Origin: Pseudobdellovibrionaceae bacterium
GTDB taxonomy: Bacteria; Bdellovibrionota; Bdellovibrionia; Bdellovibrionales; Bdellovibrionaceae
Length of the DNA: 64,000 nt
Reading direction: 5' to 3'
Assembly: GCA_019637875.1 (NCBI GenBank)
Contig: JAHBUW010000004.1
Coordinates: forward strand, 181,611 to 245,610
Shown here: piece by piece, positions 1-8,188 of the stretch
Numbering within the stretch: the first letter of the stretch is position 1
How the letters are laid out: each line of letters opens with the position of its first letter
The notes under the pieces: model-generated
The model's database searches: none
Told to the model about the DNA's origin: nothing
Seen by the model: the letters and a program-made list of their open reading frames with translations, nothing else
Program-made: the position numbers and the translations under genes

Positions 1-1
1 T

Positions 2-514
2 ACGGAAAAACCCATCATCGGTCATTATCTGAAAGAGCACTGCCAGAAGAAGTTCGAGCAGGCGGTCCGCCCCTGGGCGGAAAAGCAATTCCAGATGGCG
101 CACCGGGCGTACCGCACGGAAACCATGAGCACGTGCAAACGGGAACGTCACGGCAAGGACCGGCTGGCCGAAGGCGACCGTGACTGCCTGGCCTGGCACC
201 GCGACACGTTCCCGTCCGAGATTCAGCGCGCAACCACCGCCCGCTGCGAGCGCGGTGAAAACGATCTGTTCACGTGCGTGCTACGCCAGCGCGACATCGG
301 CGGCGCATGTCCGATGGCCCAGAACCGCGAGGCGCGCTTTGAACCCTCCAAAAAACTCTCGAGCTACCAGCTGCGCAGCTTCCCTTGTGACGAGGGCGCG
401 AATCTGACCTGCGTGTCGGCTTGGCCCGCAGCGAACATCGAAGCTTTCGAAAAACAAAGAATCTTCCTCGGAATCGACAAACTGACCGCCATGGGTGTTT
501 GCCGACCGAAGTGA
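2..514 (+). CDS. C-terminal part of a cysteine-rich protein, unknown function
   Basis: An open frame enters from the left edge and stops with TGA at 512-514, so the first part of the gene lies outside the window. The visible 170 residues are hydrophilic and contain nine cysteines spaced roughly every 10-20 residues (for example in STCKRE, ARCERG, GACPMA, LTCVSA), with many Arg and Lys. Regularly spaced cysteines suggest a disulfide-rich exported protein, which fits the exported proteins that follow. No family is recognised. The stop lies 7 bases before the GTG start of the next gene, so the two are probably co-transcribed. Confidence 0.7.
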   Translation, partial: TEKPIIGHYLKEHCQKKFEQAVRPWAEKQFQMAHRAYRTETMSTCKRERHGKDRLAEGDRDCLAWHRDTFPSEIQRATTARCERGENDLFTCVLRQRDIGGACPMAQNREARFEPSKKLSSYQLRSFPCDEGANLTCVSAWPAANIEAFEKQRIFLGIDKLTAMGVCRPK

Positions 515-521
515 GTCCCCC

Positions 522-1991
522 GTGAAAACGCTGATGAATGGTGTCTTAAGTGTGGTGCTGGCGACGACCGTCGCCCTGCCGATCCGCCGCGCGAACGCGC
601 GCCAAAATGAGGAAGGGGAGCGCCCCCACTGCGACGCCTCGGTGGAACTCTCGCTCGAAGAAGGCGACGCGCTTCGCATGTTCCACGCGAAGTTGAGCCA
701 TCTGCTCTCTCACTGGGGAAAGCCCAGCTTCGACGCCAAACTCCAAGAGATCGTCCGAAAAGATTTTCCGCAGCCGCAGGTGCTCGAGCCTTCGCCTTAC
801 TTCATGGAAAAGGCCCTGAACCTTGTCGATCAGGCGCGTTTGAAACACTCCATCGCATTGACCATCGGTACCGATGACGAGGATTGGGGCTGGTTCGACC
901 AAACCATGCGCCAGATCTCGATCATGGAGATGACCGGCCACAACCTGATGCATCCGTTGGACCGCACGGTGCTTTCGATCCTGAAAAAGATCAAAGCCTC
1001 TTCGCAAAGCGAGATCGTGAAGGCCGAGGCCCTCATGCGCATGGCGGATATGCATACCTACCTTCTGCGTTGGCGCGTGCTGAACGGCCAGATGATCGAC
1101 GATCGGGCCTCCGCTTCGTCGCGCACGATTGCGGTCGTGGCCTTGGGCCTGGTCGGTGGCGGAGTGCTGATTTCGACGCTCGTGGTTTCGGGGCCCATCG
1201 TTTCGGGAGCGGGGGCCGCGACGGCGGGGCTTTCCACGAATCCCGTGGTGGCGGCGCTCCTCGTGAAAGTGGCCGAGACCGCAGCGGGGGCCGCGATCGG
1301 TTTCGTTGGCGCGCCCGCGGCCGTCATCGCGCAGGACTCTTACCACGCCATGACCGAAGCGGTGAAGCAGTCCTACAACCGCGGAACTCCGCTCGCGTGC
1401 GAACTCGGCATCGAGATCAATACGTGGAAAGACAAAGCGCCCGAACGTCTGGCGATGGCCGCGGCCATGGGGGCGGGGGTCGGTGCGGTCGGCGGCGCGC
1501 TCACGTTCTCGTCGACGACCGCGCGACTGGTACTTTACGCGACGGGCTTGGGCGTCGGCGTGGCGCAGCTCTACGCCGTGGGAAAGATGTCCATCAAAAC
1601 GGTGGAGTCGCTCGTCTTCTACCGCTTGGCGGAAGAGGCCATGAAAGCCGGCGACCGCACCATGGCGCTTCAACATTTGCACCGCGCCCGCGACCTCGCG
1701 CAAGAGGCGGGTGAGTACGCGCTCGAATCGATCATCATCGCGACCCTGACTTATCACGTGGGCCACAACTTTATGCCGGCGCTCCGGGACGGGGCGGGCG
1801 CGATCCGCCAGCTGTATGCGGCCTCGGCCGATACGCTGCCGACCGCGGTGAAGGCCGCGATCAAAATGACCGGCGCGGTTCGTCCGATCCTGGCGGGAGA
1901 GTCGACCAGCGAGCGCGTGAGCTGCCCCTCCCTTGATCCCCGTGACGTGAACTGTGTAATTGATGCCGGGGCGATGGCAGGGGTTCCCTGA
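522..1991 (+). CDS. Exported protein with Gly/Ala-rich hydrophobic segments, unknown function
   Basis: The predicted protein has 489 residues. I chose GTG 522 because it gives a normal signal peptide (VKTLMNGVLSVVLATTVA, cleaved near RANA) and avoids overlap with the upstream stop. The N-terminal 200 residues are helical and charged. Two long Gly/Ala/Val stretches follow (about residues 200-290 and 315-355) that could be membrane segments or hairpins. A helical region near residue 375 (FYRLAEEAMKAGDRTMALQHL) looks like one TPR helix pair, followed by another helical stretch. Cysteines are few. No family is recognised. It sits between two other exported proteins of unknown function on the same strand. 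Confidence 0.75.
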   Translation: MKTLMNGVLSVVLATTVALPIRRANARQNEEGERPHCDASVELSLEEGDALRMFHAKLSHLLSHWGKPSFDAKLQEIVRKDFPQPQVLEPSPYFMEKALNLVDQARLKHSIALTIGTDDEDWGWFDQTMRQISIMEMTGHNLMHPLDRTVLSILKKIKASSQSEIVKAEALMRMADMHTYLLRWRVLNGQMIDDRASASSRTIAVVALGLVGGGVLISTLVVSGPIVSGAGAATAGLSTNPVVAALLVKVAETAAGAAIGFVGAPAAVIAQDSYHAMTEAVKQSYNRGTPLACELGIEINTWKDKAPERLAMAAAMGAGVGAVGGALTFSSTTARLVLYATGLGVGVAQLYAVGKMSIKTVESLVFYRLAEEAMKAGDRTMALQHLHRARDLAQEAGEYALESIIIATLTYHVGHNFMPALRDGAGAIRQLYAASADTLPTAVKAAIKMTGAVRPILAGESTSERVSCPSLDPRDVNCVIDAGAMAGVP

Positions 1992-2072
1992 AAAATGGGG
2001 GAATTCGGGCACTTGCTGGACAATTAACGCAATATGGCATAAACGACCCCCGATCACAAATTGAGGTGTCGT

Positions 2073-4946
2073 TTGAGCGAACAGACCAAATTTTTGAAAT
2101 GGGGAGCGCGCGCGCTGATCGCGACCTCTCTTTCGGTCACCCTGCCTCTGAATTCCTATGCCTTCCAAGTCAGCTGCGCCTCGCGCGGTTACTGGACGGC
2201 GCAAGCCTTAGGCGAAATGTCGCGCCTGCAAGAAGTCCTCGTCGAATTGCAAAACGATCCGAACTGTAAAGGCATCGAGTCCGTCGTTCAGCAGATGCAG
2301 TCCGCGAAACGGATCATGCAAGAGCACGATCTGCCCGAAGGTCAAAACTCCACGCGCTTCATGAATCTGCCCGGCGAAATCGCCGCGATCTATTCCTACG
2401 TGAGCGGTGGTGCGACCGGCGCCTTGATGGAAAGCGCGCGCTCGCTCCTCGTGAACAAGATCCTGGGAATGGCCGCCGCGAAAAACAACATCGGCGTCCA
2501 GGCACCGACCGAAACCAAAGCGAGTTCGAGCCCCGTCGACGATATGCAGATGACCTGGGAGTCCATGGCCGAGCGGACCCGCCGCAGCTCTTTGACCGGC
2601 ATGACCATGATGCAGAAGGTGTTCGAAGTGCTGCCGAATTACGAGCAGTGCGTTTCGAATCGTCCGAACCAATCGCTGGCGCTCGTGTCGGCGGCGATCA
2701 CCATGTTTGCGGCTTTCGCTTCGGGCGAAAACGGTTCGACTCACGAGCTGGCGCGGACTTTGTCTTCCATGGTCACGTACATGCGGAACGTGAAATTCGG
2801 TCGCATGCTCGGAAAACTCAAACAGATGGAGTACTGGGCGAATCTGAGCTGTCTGTTGGAATCGACCAACAACGTCTATTGTAACGTCCAAGATACCTAC
2901 GCGCTGCTCGATTTCCAAAAGGCGGGTTACCGCACGGAATTGGATCGGGCAACCGCCACGGGGCCGACGGGTCTGACCCGCGAGCAAATGAATCAGCTGG
3001 GGCGTCCCGATCACCCCCTGCACGGCTACTACATCATGGTCCGTGAGATCCCGACGATCTCGCGCTGGCTGCAAGAGGTTCAGTTCGGGGTCGAGCCCAA
3101 GCTGAAGCAGGATGCGGATTTCAAGAACGCGACCCTGACCACCATGACGAACTTCCTGGCCGCGATCAACAACATCAAGGCGATCTTCAACGAGAAGATG
3201 GTCATCTACCAGCGCACGACCGACATCAACGCGCGCCGAAACCAGCTGTTCGCGCTCCTGAAAGACATCGTCGACAATCAGCTCTTGGGCCGCATGGGGG
3301 AAGAGAACTTCTTCTCGATGGCAATTCCGGAAAAGAAGCTGCCCTTCTACCTGATGGGTTACGAGGAAGTTCCCGCAGAAGTTCTGCCCAACCAATTCCG
3401 GACGCACTCCGCGAACTGGGCGGACTGGATCGAGAACGGGGGAACCTTCCGCGGCGAATGGAGTGATCCGGATAAACTGCTGGAGATCATCCGTTCACGC
3501 CTGTGGAACGTGATGGACCAGGCGTCGGAACTCGGCTCGAACTGGTTCCGTCAGCGTTTCAACGTCGACCCGATCAACTTGATCTCGCGTTCCGTGACCG
3601 ATCCGAACATCAGCGCGGTGGAAAGCCTCGTCAGCGTTTACGGTTACCTCGGCCGCTTGACCGAGCGTCTGTCGAAAGACACGACCAAAAACTACATCGT
3701 TCTGCCGGATTTGGTCGACACCATCGATCGTCTGCAGAAGGTGTTGGGCGCGTTCCAGCAGATGCGTGAGCTGACCCGTGAGTTCTTCCCGAACGGCACG
3801 AAGTCGGGCCGCGATCTGGGACTGGAGATCGCGCAGCTCGATCCTTTGCGCAAAAAGAAGATCATCGAGACGGCGGGGCAAATCCTCACCGAAACCTACA
3901 TTCAATTCAACATCATCCTGCAGCGGGATACCTTCCTGGCGAACCGTTTGAACACGATGGTGATGTACGACTACTCGGACCGCGTTCGTCGCGGCGAGGG
4001 GATGGATCAGTACGTTCGCGACCTGATGGTCGTGACCGGTCGTAACTTGATCGACCGCTTGATCGAAGCGCAGGGCACGAACCCGAACCAGGCGCGTGTG
4101 GATCTCGATACCGCGGTGACCATGCTGTCCACGAACATGGAAGTCATGGAAGAGATGTTCCAGCCCGATTTCGAATCCTACTTGAATAACCTGTTGATGA
4201 AGGCGGGCGGCACCGTCTTCGTGCAGGGCGGATTCATGAATCCCGGCATGGTCATGAGCATCAAGGGCGACGATACGCCCCAGCGCTCGTTCGATCAGGC
4301 CCGCGCGCGCGTCTGCATGCAGTCGCTGCAGTTCAAGAGTTACCATCGCTTCACCGAGTACTGCCGCGGCACCGTTTGGCGCTCGCAGTTCGACGAGACG
4401 CCCTACAAAGCGCCCGGCGACGAAGAGATCTCGCAAGGTTTCGGCGCGATTTACCAGGCGATGAAGAGTTTCGGCCCCGAGATGAATAAACTCATCGCGC
4501 AGGCACGCAAGATCGAAAAGAACGGTCAAGTGACCGAAGCGCCCATGGAGACTTTCTCGGATAAGTTCTGGGTCATCTCGCGCGCGCTGTTCTCGTCGGA
4601 AGTTTACCAAGAGGTTTACAAGAAGCCGCCGGTCTTCCACCTGTCGCTCGGTTACGACGAGATGTACAAGATCCGCCGCGAGACGCACCGGAAAGCCGGT
4701 TACAAACAGGTCTGCCTGGTTCGTGATTATCTTCGTCGCAACCACGTTTACTGGCTGACGAAACAGTTCGAGGACTACCAGATGGACCGCTTCGTCCAGA
4801 TCCAAGAGTTCGAGAAGAAGTGGGATCAGGTCGAGGAAGAGCGCCGTCGCGAACTTCAGAAAACGAATGAAGCGGCCCCGATTCCGGCGCCGACCGGCGC
4901 GGTGGAAACGCCGACCGGGCCCGAAAACATTCAAACCCGTCCGTAA
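2073..4946 (+). CDS. Large exported helical protein, unknown function
   Basis: The predicted protein has 957 residues. TTG 2073 is preferred over TTG 2061 because GAGG lies 6 bases ahead of it; both give a signal peptide ending near PLNSYAF. After cleavage the protein is almost entirely helical, charged and rich in Met, Gln and Arg, with few cysteines (SCAS, YEQC, LSCLL, VYCNV). The last 60 residues are a charged helix (KKWDQVEEERRRELQK) followed by a Pro/Thr-rich tail. There is no obvious catalytic motif. The size and helical character suggest a periplasmic scaffold or secreted structural protein, but this is inference. A strong terminator follows directly. Confidence 0.8.
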   Translation: MSEQTKFLKWGARALIATSLSVTLPLNSYAFQVSCASRGYWTAQALGEMSRLQEVLVELQNDPNCKGIESVVQQMQSAKRIMQEHDLPEGQNSTRFMNLPGEIAAIYSYVSGGATGALMESARSLLVNKILGMAAAKNNIGVQAPTETKASSSPVDDMQMTWESMAERTRRSSLTGMTMMQKVFEVLPNYEQCVSNRPNQSLALVSAAITMFAAFASGENGSTHELARTLSSMVTYMRNVKFGRMLGKLKQMEYWANLSCLLESTNNVYCNVQDTYALLDFQKAGYRTELDRATATGPTGLTREQMNQLGRPDHPLHGYYIMVREIPTISRWLQEVQFGVEPKLKQDADFKNATLTTMTNFLAAINNIKAIFNEKMVIYQRTTDINARRNQLFALLKDIVDNQLLGRMGEENFFSMAIPEKKLPFYLMGYEEVPAEVLPNQFRTHSANWADWIENGGTFRGEWSDPDKLLEIIRSRLWNVMDQASELGSNWFRQRFNVDPINLISRSVTDPNISAVESLVSVYGYLGRLTERLSKDTTKNYIVLPDLVDTIDRLQKVLGAFQQMRELTREFFPNGTKSGRDLGLEIAQLDPLRKKKIIETAGQILTETYIQFNIILQRDTFLANRLNTMVMYDYSDRVRRGEGMDQYVRDLMVVTGRNLIDRLIEAQGTNPNQARVDLDTAVTMLSTNMEVMEEMFQPDFESYLNNLLMKAGGTVFVQGGFMNPGMVMSIKGDDTPQRSFDQARARVCMQSLQFKSYHRFTEYCRGTVWRSQFDETPYKAPGDEEISQGFGAIYQAMKSFGPEMNKLIAQARKIEKNGQVTEAPMETFSDKFWVISRALFSSEVYQEVYKKPPVFHLSLGYDEMYKIRRETHRKAGYKQVCLVRDYLRRNHVYWLTKQFEDYQMDRFVQIQEFEKKWDQVEEERRRELQKTNEAAPIPAPTGAVETPTGPENIQTRP

Positions 4947-4966
4947 CGACGAATCCTGAGAACTGT

Positions 4967-4989
4967 AAAGGCCCCGCGAGGGGCCTTTT
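4967..4989. terminator. Bidirectional terminator
   Basis: A perfect 9-bp stem (AAAGGCCCC with GGGGCCTTT, loop GCGA) is followed by a T run on the plus strand and has an A/T-rich flank on the other. It lies between the convergent ends of the 957-aa protein gene and the TruC-like gene, whose stop codon overlaps its right arm. Confidence 0.85.
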
Positions 4990-5776
4990 ACATTTCCAGA
5001 TCCATGCGCGGGCGGCAGCTGCCGCCGCTGGAAAGATCGGGCGCGTGGACCTCGTGGGCGCGAACGAAGTCGTAGATCTTTTCCCATTTGGGCGTGGGCT
5101 CGGCCGCGAACATCTCTTGCCGACCGCATTCGAAATTCAGACGAGATTGTATCGCCCGTAAACACAAACCGCCGATTCCGAATTTCTCGCGGAAGTAGCG
5201 ATTGTGGCGCGAGTCGCCGTGATCGTTGTCGCCGATGATCGGACGCGAGACGCGGTTCAAGTGACGGCGGATCTGGTGCCAGCGGCCCGTGACCGGACGG
5301 GCTTCGAGAAGTGCGTAGCGTGAACGCGGATACTTTCCACCCGGTAGCGCTTCGACTTCGAAGCGGGCGAGGGAGCGGAACTTCGTCAGCGACGGCACCT
5401 TGGCCTTCGTTGAGTCCAACTCGAGCTCCAGGTCCACGTCGAACTCATCCTCGGTCCACCCTCGGCAGATGAGATGATAAGTCTTCTCAATGCGTCCGAG
5501 ATCTTGGAGTCGGGAGTAGGCGCGGGCCATCTCTTTAGATAAAGCAAAGACGAGGACTCCGCTGGTCGCCACGTCCAATCGGTGCACGGGGTACAAATAG
5601 AGTCCGAGCTGTCGGCGAAGGTTGGAAAGCACGACTTTCTCGGGGCTTACGAACTTCCGCTGGTGATCGTCCTCGGGCGGGTGCACGTGATAACCCTCGG
5701 GCTTGTCGATGACGACGAAGTCCTCGCAGATCGAGAGCACGCGGTACTGAAAATCAATCGAGGAAGTTTCGGACAT
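4988..5776 (-). CDS. truC: TruC-like tRNA pseudouridine synthase (RluA family)
   Basis: The predicted protein has 262 residues, the usual TruC length, starting at ATG 5776 (MSETSS); the longer upstream frame is not needed. It carries the RluA-family catalytic motif HRLDVATSG, with the conserved Asp, preceded by VIDKPEGYHVHP. The C-terminal block GRWHQIRRHLNRVSRPIIGD then SRHNRYFREKFG is typical of TruC, which converts U65 to pseudouridine in some tRNAs. No N-terminal S4 domain is present, as expected for TruC. The gene is transcribed divergently from the small ORF at 5.9 kb. An RluD/RluC-like specificity cannot be fully excluded without alignment. Confidence 0.88.
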   Translation of the reverse strand: MSETSSIDFQYRVLSICEDFVVIDKPEGYHVHPPEDDHQRKFVSPEKVVLSNLRRQLGLYLYPVHRLDVATSGVLVFALSKEMARAYSRLQDLGRIEKTYHLICRGWTEDEFDVDLELELDSTKAKVPSLTKFRSLARFEVEALPGGKYPRSRYALLEARPVTGRWHQIRRHLNRVSRPIIGDNDHGDSRHNRYFREKFGIGGLCLRAIQSRLNFECGRQEMFAAEPTPKWEKIYDFVRAHEVHAPDLSSGGSCRPRMDLEM

Positions 5777-5895
5777 TGGTCCCGTTGTTTGACGACAGCC
5801 AATTGTTACAGTCAAGGCAGGAGATCCTTCCATGTCGAAATACGCTCCAGGCTCACGCGGATGTTGTTCGCGCACCCGCGATCTTCTCGGGGAGC

Positions 5896-6216
5896 GTGGA
5901 CACGCCGGCCCTGCTCGTGCAGACCGCGGGACAACCCACGAAGTACATGACCGTTTACTTCGCACGCGGCCGTGCCCCGCTGATCAGCACCGAAGGCAAA
6001 CAGATCCTGCTGAACGAAGTGAAGGCCAAGGTCCGCGTCCAGCTGAGCGGCAGCTCGGTCGTGATCCCGCCCCGGCAGGTCACCAAGCGCGGGGTCTTCG
6101 CGGCCTACAACTACCTCGTGTTGGTTTTTCACAACCAAGAGCAGTTCGTGTGGCTGAACGCCGATGACAGCCTGCCCGAGAATGAAAGTTCCAGCGGCAC
6201 GCCCCAGGCGCGCTAG
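5896..6216 (+). CDS. Small hypothetical protein, start uncertain, possible 5' frameshift
   Basis: The frame ending TAG at 6214-6216 looks coding over its last 100 codons (residues such as MTVYFARGRAPLI, and LVLVFHNQEQFVWLN). The coding character begins near 5870, yet no good start codon exists there in this frame. The listed start is GTG 5896 with a too-close GGGGAG; ATG 5947 is an alternative. A well-placed SD (AGGAG) and ATG occur at 5832 in a different frame, reading MSKYAPGSRG. This suggests that the true N-terminus is there and a frameshift or sequencing error lies near 5855-5870. No family is recognised. Confidence 0.5.
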   Translation: MDTPALLVQTAGQPTKYMTVYFARGRAPLISTEGKQILLNEVKAKVRVQLSGSSVVIPPRQVTKRGVFAAYNYLVLVFHNQEQFVWLNADDSLPENESSSGTPQAR

Positions 6217-6311
6217 GTGATCGTCCTGGATGCTCTGGACATCAACAAATTGCCCGTGAATCAACAGGGTCAAAAGCGGATTCAGATTGACGCTTTCTAA
6301 GTGAAATTTTA

Positions 6312-6343
6312 GGTTCTCCGTCAGTCCTTTTTGACGGAGAACC
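6312..6343 (+). promoter_or_regulatory. Hairpin containing the ribosome binding site of the DUF475 gene
   Basis: A perfect 12-bp inverted repeat (GGTTCTCCGTCA and TGACGGAGAACC, 8-nt loop) ends 2 bases before the ATG at 6346. Its 3' arm contains GGAG, the only plausible SD for that gene, so the folded RNA should hide the ribosome binding site. Genes of the TerC superfamily are often controlled by the yybP-ykoY manganese riboswitch, but I do not see that consensus here. It could alternatively be a leftover terminator of the upstream gene, as a short T run sits in the loop. Confidence 0.6.
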
Positions 6344-6345
6344 CG

Positions 6346-7416
6346 ATGTCCACGGCACCGAATAGCCTTGCCCATAAGTCTTACCTTTCGTTTTTCACCG
6401 GATCTTTCATCATCTCGGCGCTGGGTCTGGTCCTGGCGGGTTTCCTGGGCTGGCTCGAGCACCAGACCGTGGGCCATGCGCTGCAGTTCGTTTTCCTGTG
6501 CTTCGTTTTGTCCCTTCTTGAAGTTTCGATCTCTTTCGATAACGCCGTCGTGAACGCCACCGTCCTGCGCAAGATGACGCCCATCTGGCAGCGTCGCTTC
6601 CTGACGTGGGGGATTCTGATCGCGGTCTTCGGGATGCGTTTGGTGTTTCCGCTTTTGATTGTGTGCATCTCGGCGGCCGTCGGCCCGATCGAGGCGCTGA
6701 AGATCGCGACCTTCGAACCCCAACGTTACGCGGACATGATGATGGCCGTGCACCACGAGGTCGCGGCCTACGGGGGATCGTTCCTGGCGCTCGTCGCGCT
6801 GAAATACTTCTTCGACTCCAGCAAAGAGGTCCACTGGATCCGCGTGATCGAAGAGCCGCTCGCGAAATGGGGCCGCGTCGACGTCATCGAAGTCGGCATC
6901 GTGCTGGTGGGCCTTTGGGTGTTGTCGAAGACCTTGCCGCCGACGGAAGGCTTCGCGGTCTTGCAAGCGGGCGTGGCCGGGATCATCACGTTCGTCGGCG
7001 TGGAAGCGCTGGGCGAGATGCTGCAATCGCCCGAGGGTGACAACATCGATCCGCACAAAGCCTCGCTGGGCATGTTCCTTTACCTGGAAGTTTTGGATGC
7101 ATCCTTCAGCTTCGACGGGGTCATCGGGGCCTTCGCGATCACCAATCACCTGTTCCTGATCGCCATCGGTTTGGGAATCGGGGCCCTGTTCGTGCGTTCG
7201 CTCACCATCATGATGGTCGAGAAGGGGGCGCTCGACGCCTTCGTTTACCTTGAGCACGGCGCCTTCTGGGCGGTCGGGGCGCTCGCCACGATCATGTTCT
7301 TGGGCATCCACTTCCATATCCCCGAGGTCATCACGGGCCTGATCGGGATCGCGTTCATCGGACTTGCGATCTGGTCGAGCTTCCGCTTGGCGAAACGGAA
7401 TCAGGAGCAGGCATGA
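6346..7416 (+). CDS. DUF475 integral membrane protein (TerC superfamily)
   Basis: The predicted protein has 356 residues and about nine membrane segments. The pattern is that of DUF475: SISFDNAVVNATVLRKM near residue 60, then WQRRFLTWGILIAVFGMR, then KYFFDSSKEVHWI. A second internal-repeat motif, LEVLDASFSFDGVIGAFA, lies near residue 250, and YLEHGAFWAVG near 300. The paired acidic motifs inside membrane segments are typical of TerC-like metal transporters, so metal (possibly manganese) export is likely but not shown. ATG 6346 is chosen over TTG 6331 because the latter lies in the leader hairpin. The stop overlaps the next start by 4 bases. Confidence 0.88.
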   Translation: MSTAPNSLAHKSYLSFFTGSFIISALGLVLAGFLGWLEHQTVGHALQFVFLCFVLSLLEVSISFDNAVVNATVLRKMTPIWQRRFLTWGILIAVFGMRLVFPLLIVCISAAVGPIEALKIATFEPQRYADMMMAVHHEVAAYGGSFLALVALKYFFDSSKEVHWIRVIEEPLAKWGRVDVIEVGIVLVGLWVLSKTLPPTEGFAVLQAGVAGIITFVGVEALGEMLQSPEGDNIDPHKASLGMFLYLEVLDASFSFDGVIGAFAITNHLFLIAIGLGIGALFVRSLTIMMVEKGALDAFVYLEHGAFWAVGALATIMFLGIHFHIPEVITGLIGIAFIGLAIWSSFRLAKRNQEQA

Positions 7417-7592
7417 TTTTCTGGGCGATGCTCGTGCTGTTCGTTTTGGTTACGCTCGTGTTCGTGATCATCACGCTGCTTTTTCCCGAATGGGTGGGCA
7501 TCACCGGCAAAGTCGCGAAAGAGTATGAGCGTCAGCAACGCGGCGACGATCCGCCTCCGCCGCCGTCGGACGACGGGAAGTCCGGTCCGTAA
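7413..7592 (+). CDS. 59-aa single-pass membrane peptide
   Basis: This short gene starts at ATG 7413 inside the stop of the DUF475 gene (ATGA overlap), and its TAA shares one base with the ATG of rlmE (TAATG). The peptide has one long hydrophobic helix (residues 2-24, from MIFWAMLVLFVLVTLVF), then a short charged stretch and a Pro/Asp-rich tail (DDPPPPPSDD). The tight overlaps on both sides argue that it is a real, translationally coupled gene. It may be an accessory subunit of the DUF475 transporter, but that rests on position only. Confidence 0.65.
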   Translation: MIFWAMLVLFVLVTLVFVIITLLFPEWVGITGKVAKEYERQQRGDDPPPPPSDDGKSGP

Positions 7593-8188
7593 TGGCGTTT
7601 AACCCCAAAGATCACTATTTCAAAAAAGCGAAGAAGGAAAACTTCGTCGCGCGCTCGATTTATAAACTGGACGAGATCGACAAAAAACTCCGCCTGATCA
7701 AATCGGGGGACCGCGTTCTGGACTTGGGTGCCTCGCCCGGCAGCTGGTCGCAGTATGCTTCCGCGAAGGTGGGGGATCGCGGTGTGGTTTTGGGCGTGGA
7801 CCTTTCGCCCGTCACCGTGAGCATGAAAAACTCCGAATTCCTGCAGGGGAATGCGCTCGAGATGGATTGGAAGACGATCCTGGAAGAGCGGGGACTTGCG
7901 GACGGCTTCAACATCGTGATGTCGGACATGGCCCCCAAGACCACGGGCATCCGCATGACCGATCAGGCGCGTTCGACGGAACTGTGTATGTGGGCGCTGG
8001 ATATCGCGCTCGAGCGCTTGAAGCCCCACGGACATTTCATCTGTAAACTCTTTCACAGCGACGACTTCCAGCTTCTGAAAAAACGCATCGTCGAGAATTT
8101 CGCGAAGTTCGAAGCGGTGAAGCCCCACAGTACGCGTTCGCAGTCGAAAGAGATTTTCCTGGTCGGGATCGACCGCAAAAAAACATGA
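7592..8188 (+). CDS. rlmE: 23S rRNA 2'-O-ribose methyltransferase RlmE (FtsJ)
   Basis: The predicted protein has 198 residues, close to the usual 209 of RlmE, which methylates U2552 of 23S rRNA in the 50S subunit. The family's K-D-K-E tetrad is visible: Lys in ARSIYKLDEID, Asp in VMSDMAPKTTG, Lys in HFICKLF and Glu in SKEIFLVG. The SAM-binding motif is VLDLGASPGSWSQYA. The gene is inside an operon with overlapping stops and starts on both sides; grouping with a pseudouridine synthase makes this an rRNA modification pair. Confidence 0.94.
   Translation: MAFNPKDHYFKKAKKENFVARSIYKLDEIDKKLRLIKSGDRVLDLGASPGSWSQYASAKVGDRGVVLGVDLSPVTVSMKNSEFLQGNALEMDWKTILEERGLADGFNIVMSDMAPKTTGIRMTDQARSTELCMWALDIALERLKPHGHFICKLFHSDDFQLLKKRIVENFAKFEAVKPHSTRSQSKEIFLVGIDRKKT

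Noticed and set aside
546..2204. 552-codon minus-strand open frame
   Set aside because: Antisense shadow of two exported protein genes; Arg/His/Gly-rich with no recognisable features.
3495..5165. 556-codon minus-strand open frame
   Set aside because: Antisense of the 957-aa gene, and it runs across a terminator and the end of truC.
6217..6300. 27-codon open stretch after the TAG of the small ORF in the same frame (possible stop read-through)
   Set aside because: No structure or context for read-through and no coding signature; probably chance.
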